Part shown: positions 7,994-16,414 of the stretch, piece by piece | Position numbering within the stretch: the stretch's first letter is position 1 | Layout: each line of letters begins with the position of its first letter | Assembly (NCBI GenBank): GCA_023431055.1 | Contig: JAEYXX010000081.1 | Location: forward strand, 1 to 39,157 | Source: Pseudomonadota bacterium | GTDB taxonomy: Bacteria > Pseudomonadota > Gammaproteobacteria > Pseudomonadales > Pseudomonadaceae | Direction: 5' to 3' | Length of the DNA stretch: 39,157 nt | Notes under the pieces: model-generated | What the model was told of the DNA's origin: nothing | Database searches by the model: none | What the model saw: the letters and a program-made list of their open reading frames with translations, nothing else | Translations under genes and position numbers: made by a program

Positions 7994-8012
7994 ATAGCAA
8001 TAGCGGTGCCAA
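7994..8012 (-). promoter_or_regulatory. Sigma-54 (-24/-12) promoter of the fliD-fliS-fliT-fliK-fliL-fliA-motA-motB operon
   Basis: Read on the minus strand, TTGGCAC-CGCTA-TTGCTA is a near-perfect RpoN promoter: GG at 8010-8009, ten bases, GC at 7998-7997. The predicted start is near 7985, leaving a leader of about 17 bases before the ATG at 7968. It has the same TGGCAC-N5-TTGC form as the promoter at 384-400. It places the late flagellar genes, including sigma-28, under RpoN. Confidence 0.8.
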
Positions 8013-8248
8013 CAAACCAAGCCATTGATATTAAAGGCTTTAAGCTAACCGCCAGGTGAAAGATCCTTTCCGCTCACAGGGCAACGAACGACGAGCGGAA
8101 GGCCTGCTTCCGCCTGCGTCGCGCAGAAGGCGGACGTGCTTCTTACACAGACGACACAGCGGCGCCCTGGCTTAAGTGAAATGCGGGGAAATCAGTCAGC
8201 AATGGCCTGAGCAGAGAGATGCCGCGAGGCGCAGGAAGGTATTGCGGC

Positions 8249-8397
8249 AGGGGCTTCAGCCGCGACCTGTAGGAGTGGCTTCAGCCGCGATACGACGGAC
8301 AACACTGCAAACCCTGATCGCGGATAAATCCGCTCCTACAGAATCGGGGGCAGGGAAAACCGTATCGAACCGCGGGAGGGGCTTCAGCCGCGACCTG
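8249..8397. repeat. Cluster of four REP-type units
   Basis: Four related units lie between fliD and the M23 peptidase gene. GGGGCTTCAGCCGCGACCT occurs at 8250-8268 and again at 8379-8397. TAGGAGTGGCTTCAGCCGCGA lies at 8270-8290, and its inverted relative GCGGATAAATCCGCTCCTA at 8320-8338. The last is the familiar Pseudomonas REP. Opposed units such as 8270-8290 and 8320-8338 can fold into a large hairpin and may protect 3' ends or end transcription. The remainder of 8030-8432 shows nothing further beyond the promoter at its left edge. Confidence 0.8.
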
Positions 8398-8432
8398 GGC
8401 AAGCGCAGCTAAAACCTTCCGATACCTGCCGC

Positions 8433-9329
8433 TTACTCGCCGCCAACGGCGAAGTTCGGCAGGCTGTTGACCGGCTGACGGAAATTGAAGGGGATCGACT
8501 CGACCGCCAGACCGACGTTGCGCTGCACCACGAAGTGCAGGTGCGGGCCGGTGCTGTTGCCGGTGTTGCCGGAGCGCGCCAGCAGGCTGCCGGTTTCCAC
8601 TCGCTGGCCCTCACGCACGCTGACCGAGCCCTTCATTAGATGCAGGTAGACGCCCATGGTGCCGTCGTCATGCAGGATGCGCACGAAGTTGCCGGCCGGG
8701 TTGTTGCCGCGGCCACTCTGCTGGTTCTCGGTCTTCACCACCACCCCGCCGCGCGCGGCGACGATGGGCGTGCCCTCGGGCATGGCGATGTCCACCGCGT
8801 AGCGGCCCTTGGGCGTGAAATGGCTGTAGGTGCCGTTGGCGCCCTGAGTCTGGCGGAAAGGACCGCCGCGCCAGGGCAGCGGGTAACGATGAATGCTCGG
8901 TTGCAGGCGTGGGTCGCCAAGGGCGTAGCGCAGCTTCGGCTTGTAGCGCAGCGGTTTGGATGGGTCCTGCGCGGTGAGGGTCGCCAGGCGGATGTTGCTG
9001 CGCGGCGGCAGCACCCAGCGAATCGGCTTGCCCGGTGCACCGATGGCGTTCTGCACCTGCTCGAGCCTGAGTTCGATTTCCACCGGGGCGTACAGGTCGT
9101 TGCGAATCAGCAGGGTTTCGCCGGCTTCGTGCTTCTTGGTTTCCAGCTTCACCTGGTTGTCCAGGCGCTCGACCATGCGGTCGTTGAACACGAACACCTG
9201 CGCGCCAGGCGCGGCCTGGTCGCTATAGGTCACCACGCCGTTCTTGTCGACGTATTTGTAGATGGTCAAGGCAGCGGCCTGGCCGCTGAGGACCAGCAGG
9301 CTGCAGATGAAAAACAGACGCCCTAGCAT
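8433..9329 (-). CDS. Secreted M23-family (LytM-type) peptidoglycan endopeptidase with an N-terminal DUF4124-like region
   Basis: This 298-residue protein has a signal peptide (L-F-F-I-C-S-L-L-V-L-S-G-Q-A-A-A). The DUF4124-like segment I-Y-K-Y-V-D-K-N-G-V-V-T-Y-S-D follows, then a middle domain and a C-terminal M23 domain (about 170-285). The second zinc motif is intact (G-P-H-L-H-F). The first aspartate lies in Y-A-V-D-I-A-M-P-E-G-T-P, and the likely partner His is in Y-S-H-F eight residues earlier. This longer spacing is seen in pseudomonad members, so an active enzyme is probable. It would cut cross-linked peptides in the cell wall. P. aeruginosa carries a gene of this type near its pst locus, which I recall only loosely. 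Confidence 0.82.
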   Translation of the reverse strand: MLGRLFFICSLLVLSGQAAALTIYKYVDKNGVVTYSDQAAPGAQVFVFNDRMVERLDNQVKLETKKHEAGETLLIRNDLYAPVEIELRLEQVQNAIGAPGKPIRWVLPPRSNIRLATLTAQDPSKPLRYKPKLRYALGDPRLQPSIHRYPLPWRGGPFRQTQGANGTYSHFTPKGRYAVDIAMPEGTPIVAARGGVVVKTENQQSGRGNNPAGNFVRILHDDGTMGVYLHLMKGSVSVREGQRVETGSLLARSGNTGNSTGPHLHFVVQRNVGLAVESIPFNFRQPVNSLPNFAVGGE

Positions 9330-9379
9330 AACAACTCGGATCTAATGGCTTTTCGATATCCGGGTTAGCAAGACTAGCA

Positions 9380-9397
9380 GCGCCGCATGAGCGGCGC
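9380..9397 (-). terminator. GC-rich hairpin downstream of the response regulator gene
   Basis: GCGCCGC-ATGA-GCGGCGC forms a perfect 7-bp stem. It lies between the response regulator stop (9500) and the M23 start (9329). No run of T follows on the minus strand, so termination is possible but uncertain. Confidence 0.35.
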
Positions 9398-9499
9398 GAG
9401 ACACCGACCGTCAGGCTGTGAACCGGCGCACCGCCATTGGTCGGCTGATGGGCACAGCCCTGCCCATGGAAACGTCCGCGACGGTTGTCGGCGCCTGCA

Positions 9500-10414
9500 T
9501 CAGGCGCCTGGGCTGAAATGCTTTTGCGCCGTACCGCGGGCGATCAGCCGTGACAGGTAGTCGAGCTTCTGCGGGTCACGGTCGACGAAGCGGAAGGTCA
9601 GCTGCAGCCATTCGCTATCGGGCTTGGGCTCGAAGGCCGCTACTGCGTGCAGGTAGCCGTTGAGGCGTGCGGTTTCCGCTGCCTCGCCCTGCTCCAGATC
9701 GAGCACCGCGCTCTCAAGCACCTGCGGCAACTGCTCGGTCCGCTTGACCACCAGCAGCGCCTCCTTGAGGCTCAGCGCCTTGATCACGCAGGCCATGCTG
9801 CCGTTCGGCAGCCGCAACTGTCCCTGCCCACGCCCGGCCGGCGCCTTGCCTGCAGCCGCGGGCGCAGGCGCAGGCGCAGCGCTTGGTGCGGGTGCGGCGG
9901 CAGGTGCCGGCGTGGGTGCGCTGGGCTTGACCACTTCGGCCTTGCCGCCAGTCAGCGCAGCCAGCGAATCGTTGGCGAAACCACCGCTGCTGAGCATCTT
10001 CGGCGGCGCACTCGCGGCCAGCGCCTGCAGCTTGCCGGAACGGCTCAGCGCCTTCTTCACCTTGGTCACCAGTTGCTCGTTGGAGAAGGGCTTGCCGATG
10101 TAGTCGGAGACACCCGCCTGGATCGCCTGCACCACGTTCTCCTTGTCGCCACGGCTGGTGACCATGATGAAGGGCGTGGTTTTCAGGTTGTCCTGCTCGC
10201 GACACCAGGTCAGCAGTTCGAGGCCGGACATTTCCGGCATTTCCCAGTCGCAGAGAATCAGGTCGATGACCTGACGGCTCAACATCTGCTGGGCCTTGCG
10301 GCCATTGATCGCTTCCTCGATCTGTACGCCGGGGAAGTTATCGCGCAGCCCTTTCTTGACCAGATCACGGATAAAGGTCGCGTCATCCACCACCAGCACA
10401 CTGACTTTGCTCAT
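9500..10414 (-). CDS. Response regulator with CheY-like receiver, Ala/Pro linker and C-terminal PilZ-like domain
   Basis: This 304-residue protein has an N-terminal receiver (about 1-125) with acidic pair V-D-D, phosphoacceptor in L-I-L-C-D-W-E-M-P, T in V-T-S-R and K in I-G-K-P-F. A linker of Ala and Pro repeats (about 165-200) leads to a C-terminal domain of some 100 residues resembling PilZ-type folds, but I see no clear R-x-x-x-R c-di-GMP motif. The start M-S-K-V-S-V at 10414 has a strong AGGAG seven bases upstream, preferred to a frame opening 24 bases earlier. It lies next to phoU, as in P. aeruginosa, where PA5364 is annotated as a response regulator. The partner kinase and output are unknown. 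Confidence 0.75.
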   Translation of the reverse strand: MSKVSVLVVDDATFIRDLVKKGLRDNFPGVQIEEAINGRKAQQMLSRQVIDLILCDWEMPEMSGLELLTWCREQDNLKTTPFIMVTSRGDKENVVQAIQAGVSDYIGKPFSNEQLVTKVKKALSRSGKLQALAASAPPKMLSSGGFANDSLAALTGGKAEVVKPSAPTPAPAAAPAPSAAPAPAPAAAGKAPAGRGQGQLRLPNGSMACVIKALSLKEALLVVKRTEQLPQVLESAVLDLEQGEAAETARLNGYLHAVAAFEPKPDSEWLQLTFRFVDRDPQKLDYLSRLIARGTAQKHFSPGA

Positions 10415-10510
10415 CGGCCACTCCTGTACGAATGGCAATAAGCATAGTCATGGCCAGTGGCCTAAGGCCAACGGAAAAACGTCTGACGCACAACAAATCG
10501 CGCAAACGAA

Positions 10511-10533
10511 ACGGCCCGGGAGTCCCGGGCCGT
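10511..10533 (-). terminator. Intrinsic terminator of phoU and the pst genes
   Basis: ACGGCCCGGGA and TCCCGGGCCGT form a perfect 11-bp stem with a single-base loop. On the minus strand it is followed by TTCGTTT. It lies 18 bases past the phoU stop. Confidence 0.75.
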
Positions 10534-10550
10534 CGGCATCGAAGCAGGCA

Positions 10551-11276
10551 TCAGTCCTTGGACTTGCCTTCGACCTCTTCGCGCATGCGCGTCAGACCAA
10601 TGTGCCGGACATCGGTGCCACGCACCAGGTAGATCACCAGTTCGGCGATGTTGCGCGCATGATCGCCGATACGCTCAAGCGAGCGCAGGGCCCAGATCAC
10701 GTTGAGCACGCGGGAGATCGAACGCGGATCTTCCATCATGTAGGTGACCAGTTCACGCAGCGCGGTCTTGTACTCGCGGTCGACGGTCTTGTCGTACTGC
10801 GCCACCGACAGGGCCAGGTCGGCGTCGAAACGGGCGAAGGCGTCCAGCGCCTCCTGCACCATCTTGCGTACCTGATCGCCGATGTGACGAACCTCGACGT
10901 AGCCCTTGGGCGACTCACCCTCTTCCGTAAGGAGGATGGCGCGCTTGGCGATCTTGGTCGACTCGTCGCCGATACGCTCGAGGTCGATCACCGACTTGGA
11001 GATGCTGATGATCAGGCGCAGGTCGGAGGCCGCCGGCTGGCGACGGGCGAGAATGCGCACGCATTCCTCGTCGATGTTGCGCTCCATCTGGTTGATCTGG
11101 TCATCGATCTCACGCACCTGCTGGGCCAGACCGGAGTCGGCCTCGATCAGTGCGGTGACGGCGTCGTTGACCTGCTTTTCCACCAGGCCGCCCATGGCCA
11201 GCAGGTGGCTGCGCACTTCTTCCAGTTCGGCGTTGAACTGCTGGGAGATGTGCTGGGTAAGGTTGTCTTTGTTCAT
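10551..11276 (-). CDS. phoU: Phosphate-signalling protein PhoU
   Basis: This 241-residue protein is made of two tandem three-helix PhoU repeats (about 15-105 and 120-215). The repeats carry conserved acidic metal-binding motifs such as D-L-E-R-I-G-D-E-S and S-L-E-R-I-G-D-H-A-R-N. PhoU links the Pst transporter to the PhoR/PhoB system and keeps the Pho regulon off when phosphate is plentiful. GGAG lies nine bases before the ATG. It is last in the order pstS-pstC-pstA-pstB-phoU and is followed by a terminator. Length matches the family. Confidence 0.95.
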   Translation of the reverse strand: MNKDNLTQHISQQFNAELEEVRSHLLAMGGLVEKQVNDAVTALIEADSGLAQQVREIDDQINQMERNIDEECVRILARRQPAASDLRLIISISKSVIDLERIGDESTKIAKRAILLTEEGESPKGYVEVRHIGDQVRKMVQEALDAFARFDADLALSVAQYDKTVDREYKTALRELVTYMMEDPRSISRVLNVIWALRSLERIGDHARNIAELVIYLVRGTDVRHIGLTRMREEVEGKSKD

Positions 11277-11290
11277 AGGTCGCTCCGCGA

Positions 11291-11388
11291 GCCACAGGCT
11301 GCAGGCTACAGGCCGCAGGCTGTCAGTGATTGTCTGTAACCATCGAGTCAGCGCTTCTGGCCTGCAGCCTGTAGCCTACGGCCTGAAG
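11291..11388. repeat. Inverted GCAGGCTACAGG-type repeat between pstB and phoU
   Basis: The left arm (11295-11320) has alternating CAGGCT, GCAGGCT and ACAGGCCGCAGGC units. The right arm (11357-11386) has the complement, GGCCTGCAGCCTGTAGCCTACGG. Together they can form a long imperfect hairpin in the pstB-phoU intergenic RNA. A related block lies between pstA and pstB. These mosaic repeats are common in pseudomonad intergenic DNA. Confidence 0.65.
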
Positions 11389-11407
11389 CGGGCACGCAAC
11401 GCGTGCC

Positions 11408-12241
11408 TTAGCCATAGCGACCGGTGATGTAGTCCTCGGTCTGCTTCTTGGCCGGGTTGGTGAACAGGGTATCGGTGTCGCCGAACTCGATCAGCTTGCC
11501 CATGTACATGAACGCGGTGTAGTCGGAGACGCGCGCCGCCTGCTGCATGTTGTGGGTGACGATGACGATGGTGTACTTGCTCTTGAGCTCGTAGATCAGC
11601 TCTTCGACCTTCAGCGTGGAGATCGGGTCGAGCGCCGAGCAGGGTTCGTCGAGCAGCAGCACTTCCGGCTGCACCGCCACGGTGCGGGCGATCACCAGAC
11701 GCTGCTGCTGACCGCCGGACAGGCCGAGGGCCGAATCATGCAGACGGTCCTTGACCTCATCCCACAGCGCCGCGCTCTTCAGCGCCCACTCCACCGCCTC
11801 GTCGAGCACGCGCTTGCTGTTGATGCCCTGGATGCGCAGGCCGTACACCACGTTCTCGTAGATGCTCTTGGGGAAGGGGTTGGGCTTCTGGAACACCATG
11901 CCGACGCGGCGGCGCAGCTCGGCAACGTCCTCGCCCTTGCGATAGATGTTGCGCCCGTCGATGTTGATCTCGCCTTCCACACGGCAACCGTCGACCAGAT
12001 CGTTCATGCGGTTGAAGGTGCGCAGCAGGGTCGACTTGCCGCAGCCGGACGGGCCGATGAAGGCGGTCACACGCTGCTTGGGGATATCCATCTTGACGTC
12101 GAACAGCGCCTGCTTCTGGCCGTAGTACAGGTTCAGACCCGGCACGGCGATGGCCGTGGCCTCGTTGGCCAGGCTCAGGCTCTGCTTGTCACGGCCGAGG
12201 GCGGCCAGATCGATACCGTGGGTATGGGTTTCGTGTTGCAT
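11408..12241 (-). CDS. pstB: Phosphate ABC transporter ATP-binding protein PstB
   Basis: This 277-residue ATPase has Walker [10 protein letters not shown], signature L-S-G-G-Q-Q-Q-R-L, Walker B V-L-L-L-D-E-P and the H-loop I-V-T-H-N-M. It drives phosphate import through PstC and PstA. The N-terminus is about 25 residues longer than E. coli PstB, with a His-rich start. AAGGAG precedes the ATG at 12241. It is flanked on both sides by GCAGGCTACAGG-type repeats. Confidence 0.96.
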   Translation of the reverse strand: MQHETHTHGIDLAALGRDKQSLSLANEATAIAVPGLNLYYGQKQALFDVKMDIPKQRVTAFIGPSGCGKSTLLRTFNRMNDLVDGCRVEGEINIDGRNIYRKGEDVAELRRRVGMVFQKPNPFPKSIYENVVYGLRIQGINSKRVLDEAVEWALKSAALWDEVKDRLHDSALGLSGGQQQRLVIARTVAVQPEVLLLDEPCSALDPISTLKVEELIYELKSKYTIVIVTHNMQQAARVSDYTAFMYMGKLIEFGDTDTLFTNPAKKQTEDYITGRYG

Positions 12242-12256
12242 ACCAGTCTCCTTCGG

Positions 12257-12328
12257 AGGCTATAGGCTTCAAGCTGCAGGCTACAGGTCGGCTCTTGCCT
12301 GAGGCCTGCAGCTTGCCACCTGCAGCAG
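12257..12328. repeat. GCAGGCTACAGG-type inverted repeat between pstA and pstB
   Basis: The block TATAGGCTTCAAGCTGCAGG-CTACAGG (12261-12287) is related to the 11291-11388 repeat, and the right arm GAGGCCTGCAGCTTGCC (12301-12317) is partly its complement. It can fold as a hairpin between pstA and pstB. Confidence 0.55.
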
Positions 12329-12330
12329 AA

Positions 12331-14007
12331 TTAGTGATCCAGCGCCTTGTACTTCTCGCGCAGGTGGTTACGGATATAGACCGCGGTCAGGTTGAGCAGG
12401 GCGATGACGATCACCAGCAGCAGCGCCGTGGCGTAAACCAGCGGGCGCGCAGCCTCGACGTTGGGGCTCTGGAAGCCGACGTCGTAGATATGGAAGCCCA
12501 GGTGCATGATCTTCTGATCCAGGTGCAGGTACGGGTAGTTGCCATTGAGCGGCAGGGTCGGCGCCAGCTTCACCACACCCACCAGCATCAGCGGCGCCAC
12601 CTCGCCGGCGGCGCGCGCCACGGCGAGGATCAGGCCGGTCATCATCGCCGGGCTGGCCATCGGGATCACCACCTTCCACAGCGTCTCGGCCTTGGTCGCG
12701 CCAAGCGCCAGCGAACCTTCACGCACGGCACGCGGAATCCGCGCCAGGCCTTCCTCGGTGGCGACGATGACCACCGGCAGGGTCAGGATCGCCAGGGTCA
12801 GCGAGGCCCACATCAGGCCCGGTGTACCGAAGGTCGGCGCCGGTGCGGACTCGGGGAAGAACAGCTGGTCGATCGAGCCGCCCAGCACATAGACGAAGAA
12901 GCCCAGGCCGAACACGCCGTAGACGATCGAAGGCACGCCGGCCAGGTTGTTCACCGCGATGCGGATCACCCGGGTCAGTGCACCCTGATGCGCGTATTCA
13001 CGCAGGTACACCGCGGCGATCACGCCGAACGGGGTGACGATCACCGCCATCAGCATGACCATCAGCACGGTGCCGAAGATGGCGGGGAAGATACCGCCTT
13101 CGGTGTTGGCCTCACGCGGTTCGTCACTGACGAATTCCCACAGTTTCATGGCGTAGAAGCCGAGCTTGTCGAGGGTGCTCATGGCGTTCGGGCGGAAGGC
13201 GCGGACGATCTTGCCCAGGGCGATCTCGGTCTGCCGGCCATCACTGGCGCTGAGGGTCACGCTATCGCGGTTGATCTGCTGGTTCAGCGCCACCATGCGC
13301 TCTTCGAGCACCTTGTACTCGGCGTTCAGGGCATCGCGGCGGGCGTCCATGTCCGCTTGCGCGGCAGCGTCCAGCTTGTCCTGCAATTGCAGCTTGCGAC
13401 CTTCCAGGCGGATGCGCTCGAGGCCATGGTTGATGCGGCCGATGTCGCGCTTCTCCAGGCGCACCAGCTGGGCATGCAGGTCCTCGACACGATCCAGACG
13501 CTCCTGCAGCGCCGGCCAGGCGGCGTCGCCCTCGGCGACGATCTGCCCGCTTTCCTTGACGTTGACCAGGTTGCCGTAGAAGTTGCCCCACTCGCGGCGC
13601 TCCAGCACGGTGATGCCGGCCGGCTTGCGCGGGTTGCTCAGCCATTCGCCGACCACCCAGGTGAAGTCGGCGCCGAACAATTCGCGGTTACCCACTTTCA
13701 TCAGCTCGCGGGTCATGAATTCGCCACCTTCCGCAGCGACCGGCAGGCCGGCTGCAGCGAGACGGGCGCGCGGCACTTCCTCGACCTGCACCACCTCACC
13801 CAGCATCACCCGCGCTTCCTGACCAGGCACCTGGTAGTCGGCTTCGAGGATATCCGCCGGCCAGAAATGGCCCAGACCGCGGGTGGCGATCACCGCCAGC
13901 AGACCGAGGGTCATGATGATGGCGATGGCCACCGCGCCACCGCTCATCCATACGCCCGGGGCGCCGCTCTTGTACCAGGATTTCAGGTTGTTCTGTTTCA
14001 CGGACAT
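12331..14007 (-). CDS. pstA: Phosphate ABC transporter permease PstA (long pseudomonad form)
   Basis: This 558-residue protein is nearly twice the length of E. coli PstA. A first membrane helix (about 19-42) is followed by a periplasmic insertion of some 220 residues, partly coiled coil (K-L-Q-L-Q-D-K-L-D). A second helix near 300 starts the normal permease core, with the ABC EAA loop around G-A-T-K-A-E-T-L-W-K-V-V-I-P. The core moves phosphate with PstC. GGAAGG lies just upstream of the ATG. It is 15 bases from the pstC stop. The extended form is usual in Pseudomonas. Confidence 0.93.
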   Translation of the reverse strand: MSVKQNNLKSWYKSGAPGVWMSGGAVAIAIIMTLGLLAVIATRGLGHFWPADILEADYQVPGQEARVMLGEVVQVEEVPRARLAAAGLPVAAEGGEFMTRELMKVGNRELFGADFTWVVGEWLSNPRKPAGITVLERREWGNFYGNLVNVKESGQIVAEGDAAWPALQERLDRVEDLHAQLVRLEKRDIGRINHGLERIRLEGRKLQLQDKLDAAAQADMDARRDALNAEYKVLEERMVALNQQINRDSVTLSASDGRQTEIALGKIVRAFRPNAMSTLDKLGFYAMKLWEFVSDEPREANTEGGIFPAIFGTVLMVMLMAVIVTPFGVIAAVYLREYAHQGALTRVIRIAVNNLAGVPSIVYGVFGLGFFVYVLGGSIDQLFFPESAPAPTFGTPGLMWASLTLAILTLPVVIVATEEGLARIPRAVREGSLALGATKAETLWKVVIPMASPAMMTGLILAVARAAGEVAPLMLVGVVKLAPTLPLNGNYPYLHLDQKIMHLGFHIYDVGFQSPNVEAARPLVYATALLLVIVIALLNLTAVYIRNHLREKYKALDH

Positions 14008-14022
14008 ATACCTTCCAAAGCC

Positions 14023-16308
14023 TTACAGCGACGAATACTTGGTGCGCAGGCGCTGACGGATCAGTTCGGCCAGGGTGTTCATCACGAAGGTGAACATCAG
14101 CAGCACCAACGCCGCCAGGAACAGCACGCGGTAGTGAGTACCGCCGACCTCCGACTCGGGCATTTCCACGGCGACGTTGGCCGCCAGGGTGCGCATGCCT
14201 TCGAAGATGTTGATGTCCATGATCGGCGTGTTGCCGGTGGCCATCAGCACGATCATGGTCTCGCCGACCGCGCGGCCCATGCCGATCATCAGCGCCGAGA
14301 AGATGCCCGGGCTGGCAGTGAGGATCACCACGCGGGTCAGGGTCTGCCAGGGCGTGGCGCCGAGCGCCAGGGAGCCGAACGTCAGGCTCTTGGGCACGCT
14401 GAACACGGCGTCTTCGGCGATCGAGTAGATGTTCGGAATTACCGCGAAGCCCATGGCCAGGCCGACTACCAGAGCATTGCGCTGGTCGAAGGGAATGCCC
14501 AGGTCATTGGACAGCCACAGGCGCATGTTGCCATCGAACAGCCAGTTCTCCAGATGGCCGCTCATGCTGAAGGAAATCCAGCCCACGACGATGACCACCG
14601 GGATCAGCAGCGCCGCTTCCCAACCTTCGGGCACGCGATGACGCACGGACTCAGGCAGTTTGGTCCAGAGGAAACCGAACAACAGGATGCCCACCGGTGT
14701 CAGCAACAGCAGACTGAAGATACCGGGTAAGTGGTTCTCCAAGAACGGCGCGAGGAACAGACCGGCGAAGAAGCCGAGAATTACCGTCGGCAGCGCCTCC
14801 ATCAGCTCGATCACCGGCTTGACCTTGGTGCGCATGCGCGGCGCCATGAAGTAGGCGGTGTAGATCGCCGCGGCCACCGCCAGCGGCGCGGCCAGCAGCA
14901 TGGCGTAGAAGGCCGCCTTGAGGGTACCGAAGGCCAGCGGCGAGAGGCTCAGCTTGGCTTCGAAATCGGTGTTGGCCGAGGTCGATTGCCAGACGTAGTC
15001 CGGTTCCGGGTAGCTTTCGTACCAGACCTTGCCCCACAGCGAGCTCCAGGAAATTTCCGGGTGCGGATTGTCGACCACGAAACGCTGCAGCTTGCCGTCC
15101 GACTCCACCAATACACGGGTGGCACGCGGCGACAGCGCGGCGATGGCGCTGCCTTCGGCGACCTGCTGCTTGAGCAGGGTGCGGTGCGCAGTGCTGTGGA
15201 AAATACCCAGGCGGCCATCGGCATCCAGCGCCATGAAGCCCTTGCGCCGCTCCTCGGGCAGGATCTGGGTGATCGCGCTATCGCCCAGCTGGAAGCTGCG
15301 GATCGACTGGAAGGTGGACTTGCCATCCTTGTCGCGCACCATAAACCACTGCTGGATACCACCCTTGGCGTCGCCGATCATGATCGAGATGCCGCCGAGC
15401 AGGCTATTGACGCTGGTTACGCGATTGGACGTGTCCTTGAGCAGGTCGTAGCGGCCATTGAGGCTACGTTTGCGCAGGTCGAAGACGTCGGCGCTGGAAT
15501 CGCCATTGAACACGTACAGCCACAGCTGGCGCGGGTCGAGAATCAGCTGACTGATCGGCTCGCCGATCTGCGGCAGGTTGATACGCTCTTCGCTGACGCT
15601 GACCTCGCCGGTGAACAGGTTTTCTTCACGGCCGAGGCTGATCAGGTGCAGCTCGTTGCCGGTGGAGCCGGCCAGCATCAGCGTGCCGCTGTTGAGGTTG
15701 ACGGCAACGTGCTCGAGCGGACGGCCCTGCGGATCGACCTCGATCGGCGTCTCGCCATAGGGGTAATCGATCTGCGGTGCGATGGTGCGCACGTTGTCCG
15801 GGTAGGTGATCTTGTAGTTGTGCTGGATCACCAGCGCCTGGCCGTTGGACAGGCCGAGCACCACGCGACGGGTGCCGGGCTGATCCTGACTGACGGAGGC
15901 GATGCTGACACCTTCCGGCAGCGGCAGCTGCAGGCGCTGCAGGGCTTCGCCGCTCTTGAGTTCGAAAAACTGTATGGCTCCGGCATTGTCCAGGCGCATG
16001 GCGACCTGGTTCTGCTCTTCGACCGCCAGCAGCAGCGGCGTGTGCGCCTCGGCCAGCCAGGCCGGTTGTTGCACCTTGCGCGCCTGCAGCTCGGCCCCTT
16101 GGAACATGGGCAGCACGACGTGGGCAAGGTAGAAGAAGATCAGGGTGATGGCACCGAGCACCGCCAACCCGCCAATGGAGACGTACCAACGCGCCATGCG
16201 GTCCTTGAGGGCACGCAGGCGGCGCTTGCGTTTCAGGGCGGGGGTGTTGAAATCGATCCCCAGGGGATTCTGTGAGCGATTCACGGATTCGTTTGCCAAG
16301 TCATTCAT
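14023..16308 (-). CDS. pstC: Phosphate ABC transporter permease PstC (long pseudomonad form)
   Basis: This 761-residue protein is more than twice the E. coli length. An N-terminal helix (about 45-70) is followed by a periplasmic domain of roughly 370 residues with repeated short beta motifs, like a beta-propeller. The permease core with six helices occupies about 460-755, including the EAA loop G-A-T-P-W-Q-T-L-T-R-V-V-I. The extra domain may contact PstS or regulators, but its role is unknown. Pho boxes lie 72-100 bases upstream of the ATG (16380-16408). Only a weak ribosome site is visible. Confidence 0.92.
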   Translation of the reverse strand: MNDLANESVNRSQNPLGIDFNTPALKRKRRLRALKDRMARWYVSIGGLAVLGAITLIFFYLAHVVLPMFQGAELQARKVQQPAWLAEAHTPLLLAVEEQNQVAMRLDNAGAIQFFELKSGEALQRLQLPLPEGVSIASVSQDQPGTRRVVLGLSNGQALVIQHNYKITYPDNVRTIAPQIDYPYGETPIEVDPQGRPLEHVAVNLNSGTLMLAGSTGNELHLISLGREENLFTGEVSVSEERINLPQIGEPISQLILDPRQLWLYVFNGDSSADVFDLRKRSLNGRYDLLKDTSNRVTSVNSLLGGISIMIGDAKGGIQQWFMVRDKDGKSTFQSIRSFQLGDSAITQILPEERRKGFMALDADGRLGIFHSTAHRTLLKQQVAEGSAIAALSPRATRVLVESDGKLQRFVVDNPHPEISWSSLWGKVWYESYPEPDYVWQSTSANTDFEAKLSLSPLAFGTLKAAFYAMLLAAPLAVAAAIYTAYFMAPRMRTKVKPVIELMEALPTVILGFFAGLFLAPFLENHLPGIFSLLLLTPVGILLFGFLWTKLPESVRHRVPEGWEAALLIPVVIVVGWISFSMSGHLENWLFDGNMRLWLSNDLGIPFDQRNALVVGLAMGFAVIPNIYSIAEDAVFSVPKSLTFGSLALGATPWQTLTRVVILTASPGIFSALMIGMGRAVGETMIVLMATGNTPIMDINIFEGMRTLAANVAVEMPESEVGGTHYRVLFLAALVLLMFTFVMNTLAELIRQRLRTKYSSL

Positions 16309-16363
16309 GCGAGAGGTCTCTGCGCGGGCTCAAGTGCAGCGCATAGGGCTGTACAGGCGTGTC

Positions 16364-16408
16364 AATCTAGCGAGCTTGTATGACAGAAAGGTTACAGCCA
16401 CCTGACAT
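16364..16408 (-). promoter_or_regulatory. Pho boxes and -10 element of pstC
   Basis: On the minus strand three 7-base units are spaced by 4: ATGTCAG (16408-16402), CTGTAAC (16397-16391), CTGTCAT (16386-16380). The last two match the PhoB consensus CTGTCAT-N4-CTGTCAT closely. A -10-like TAGATT (16369-16364) lies ten bases downstream, the expected distance where PhoB replaces the -35. So pstC-pstA-pstB-phoU has its own PhoB-dependent promoter, apart from read-through from pstS. Confidence 0.8.
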
Positions 16409-16414
16409 GACGAA

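Noticed and set aside
7969..8025. A longer FliD start at 8025
   Set aside because: It would place the sigma-54 promoter inside the coding region; M-A-I-D-S-D-Y-V at 7968 is the natural start.
8249..8397. REP units as a CRISPR-like array
   Set aside because: The units are few, differ in orientation and have uneven spacing. No cas gene is present.
8763..8830. Possible loss of the first zinc ligand in the M23 peptidase
   Set aside because: The usual H-x-G-x-D spacing is absent, but Y-S-H-F eight residues before the Asp supplies a His, as in other pseudomonad members.
12295..16275. Very long plus-strand open frames (811 and 514 residues) across the pst genes
   Set aside because: They are antisense to pstA and pstC, which have clear motifs. 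The translations are rich in His, Gln, Arg and Asp, the pattern of high-GC shadow frames.
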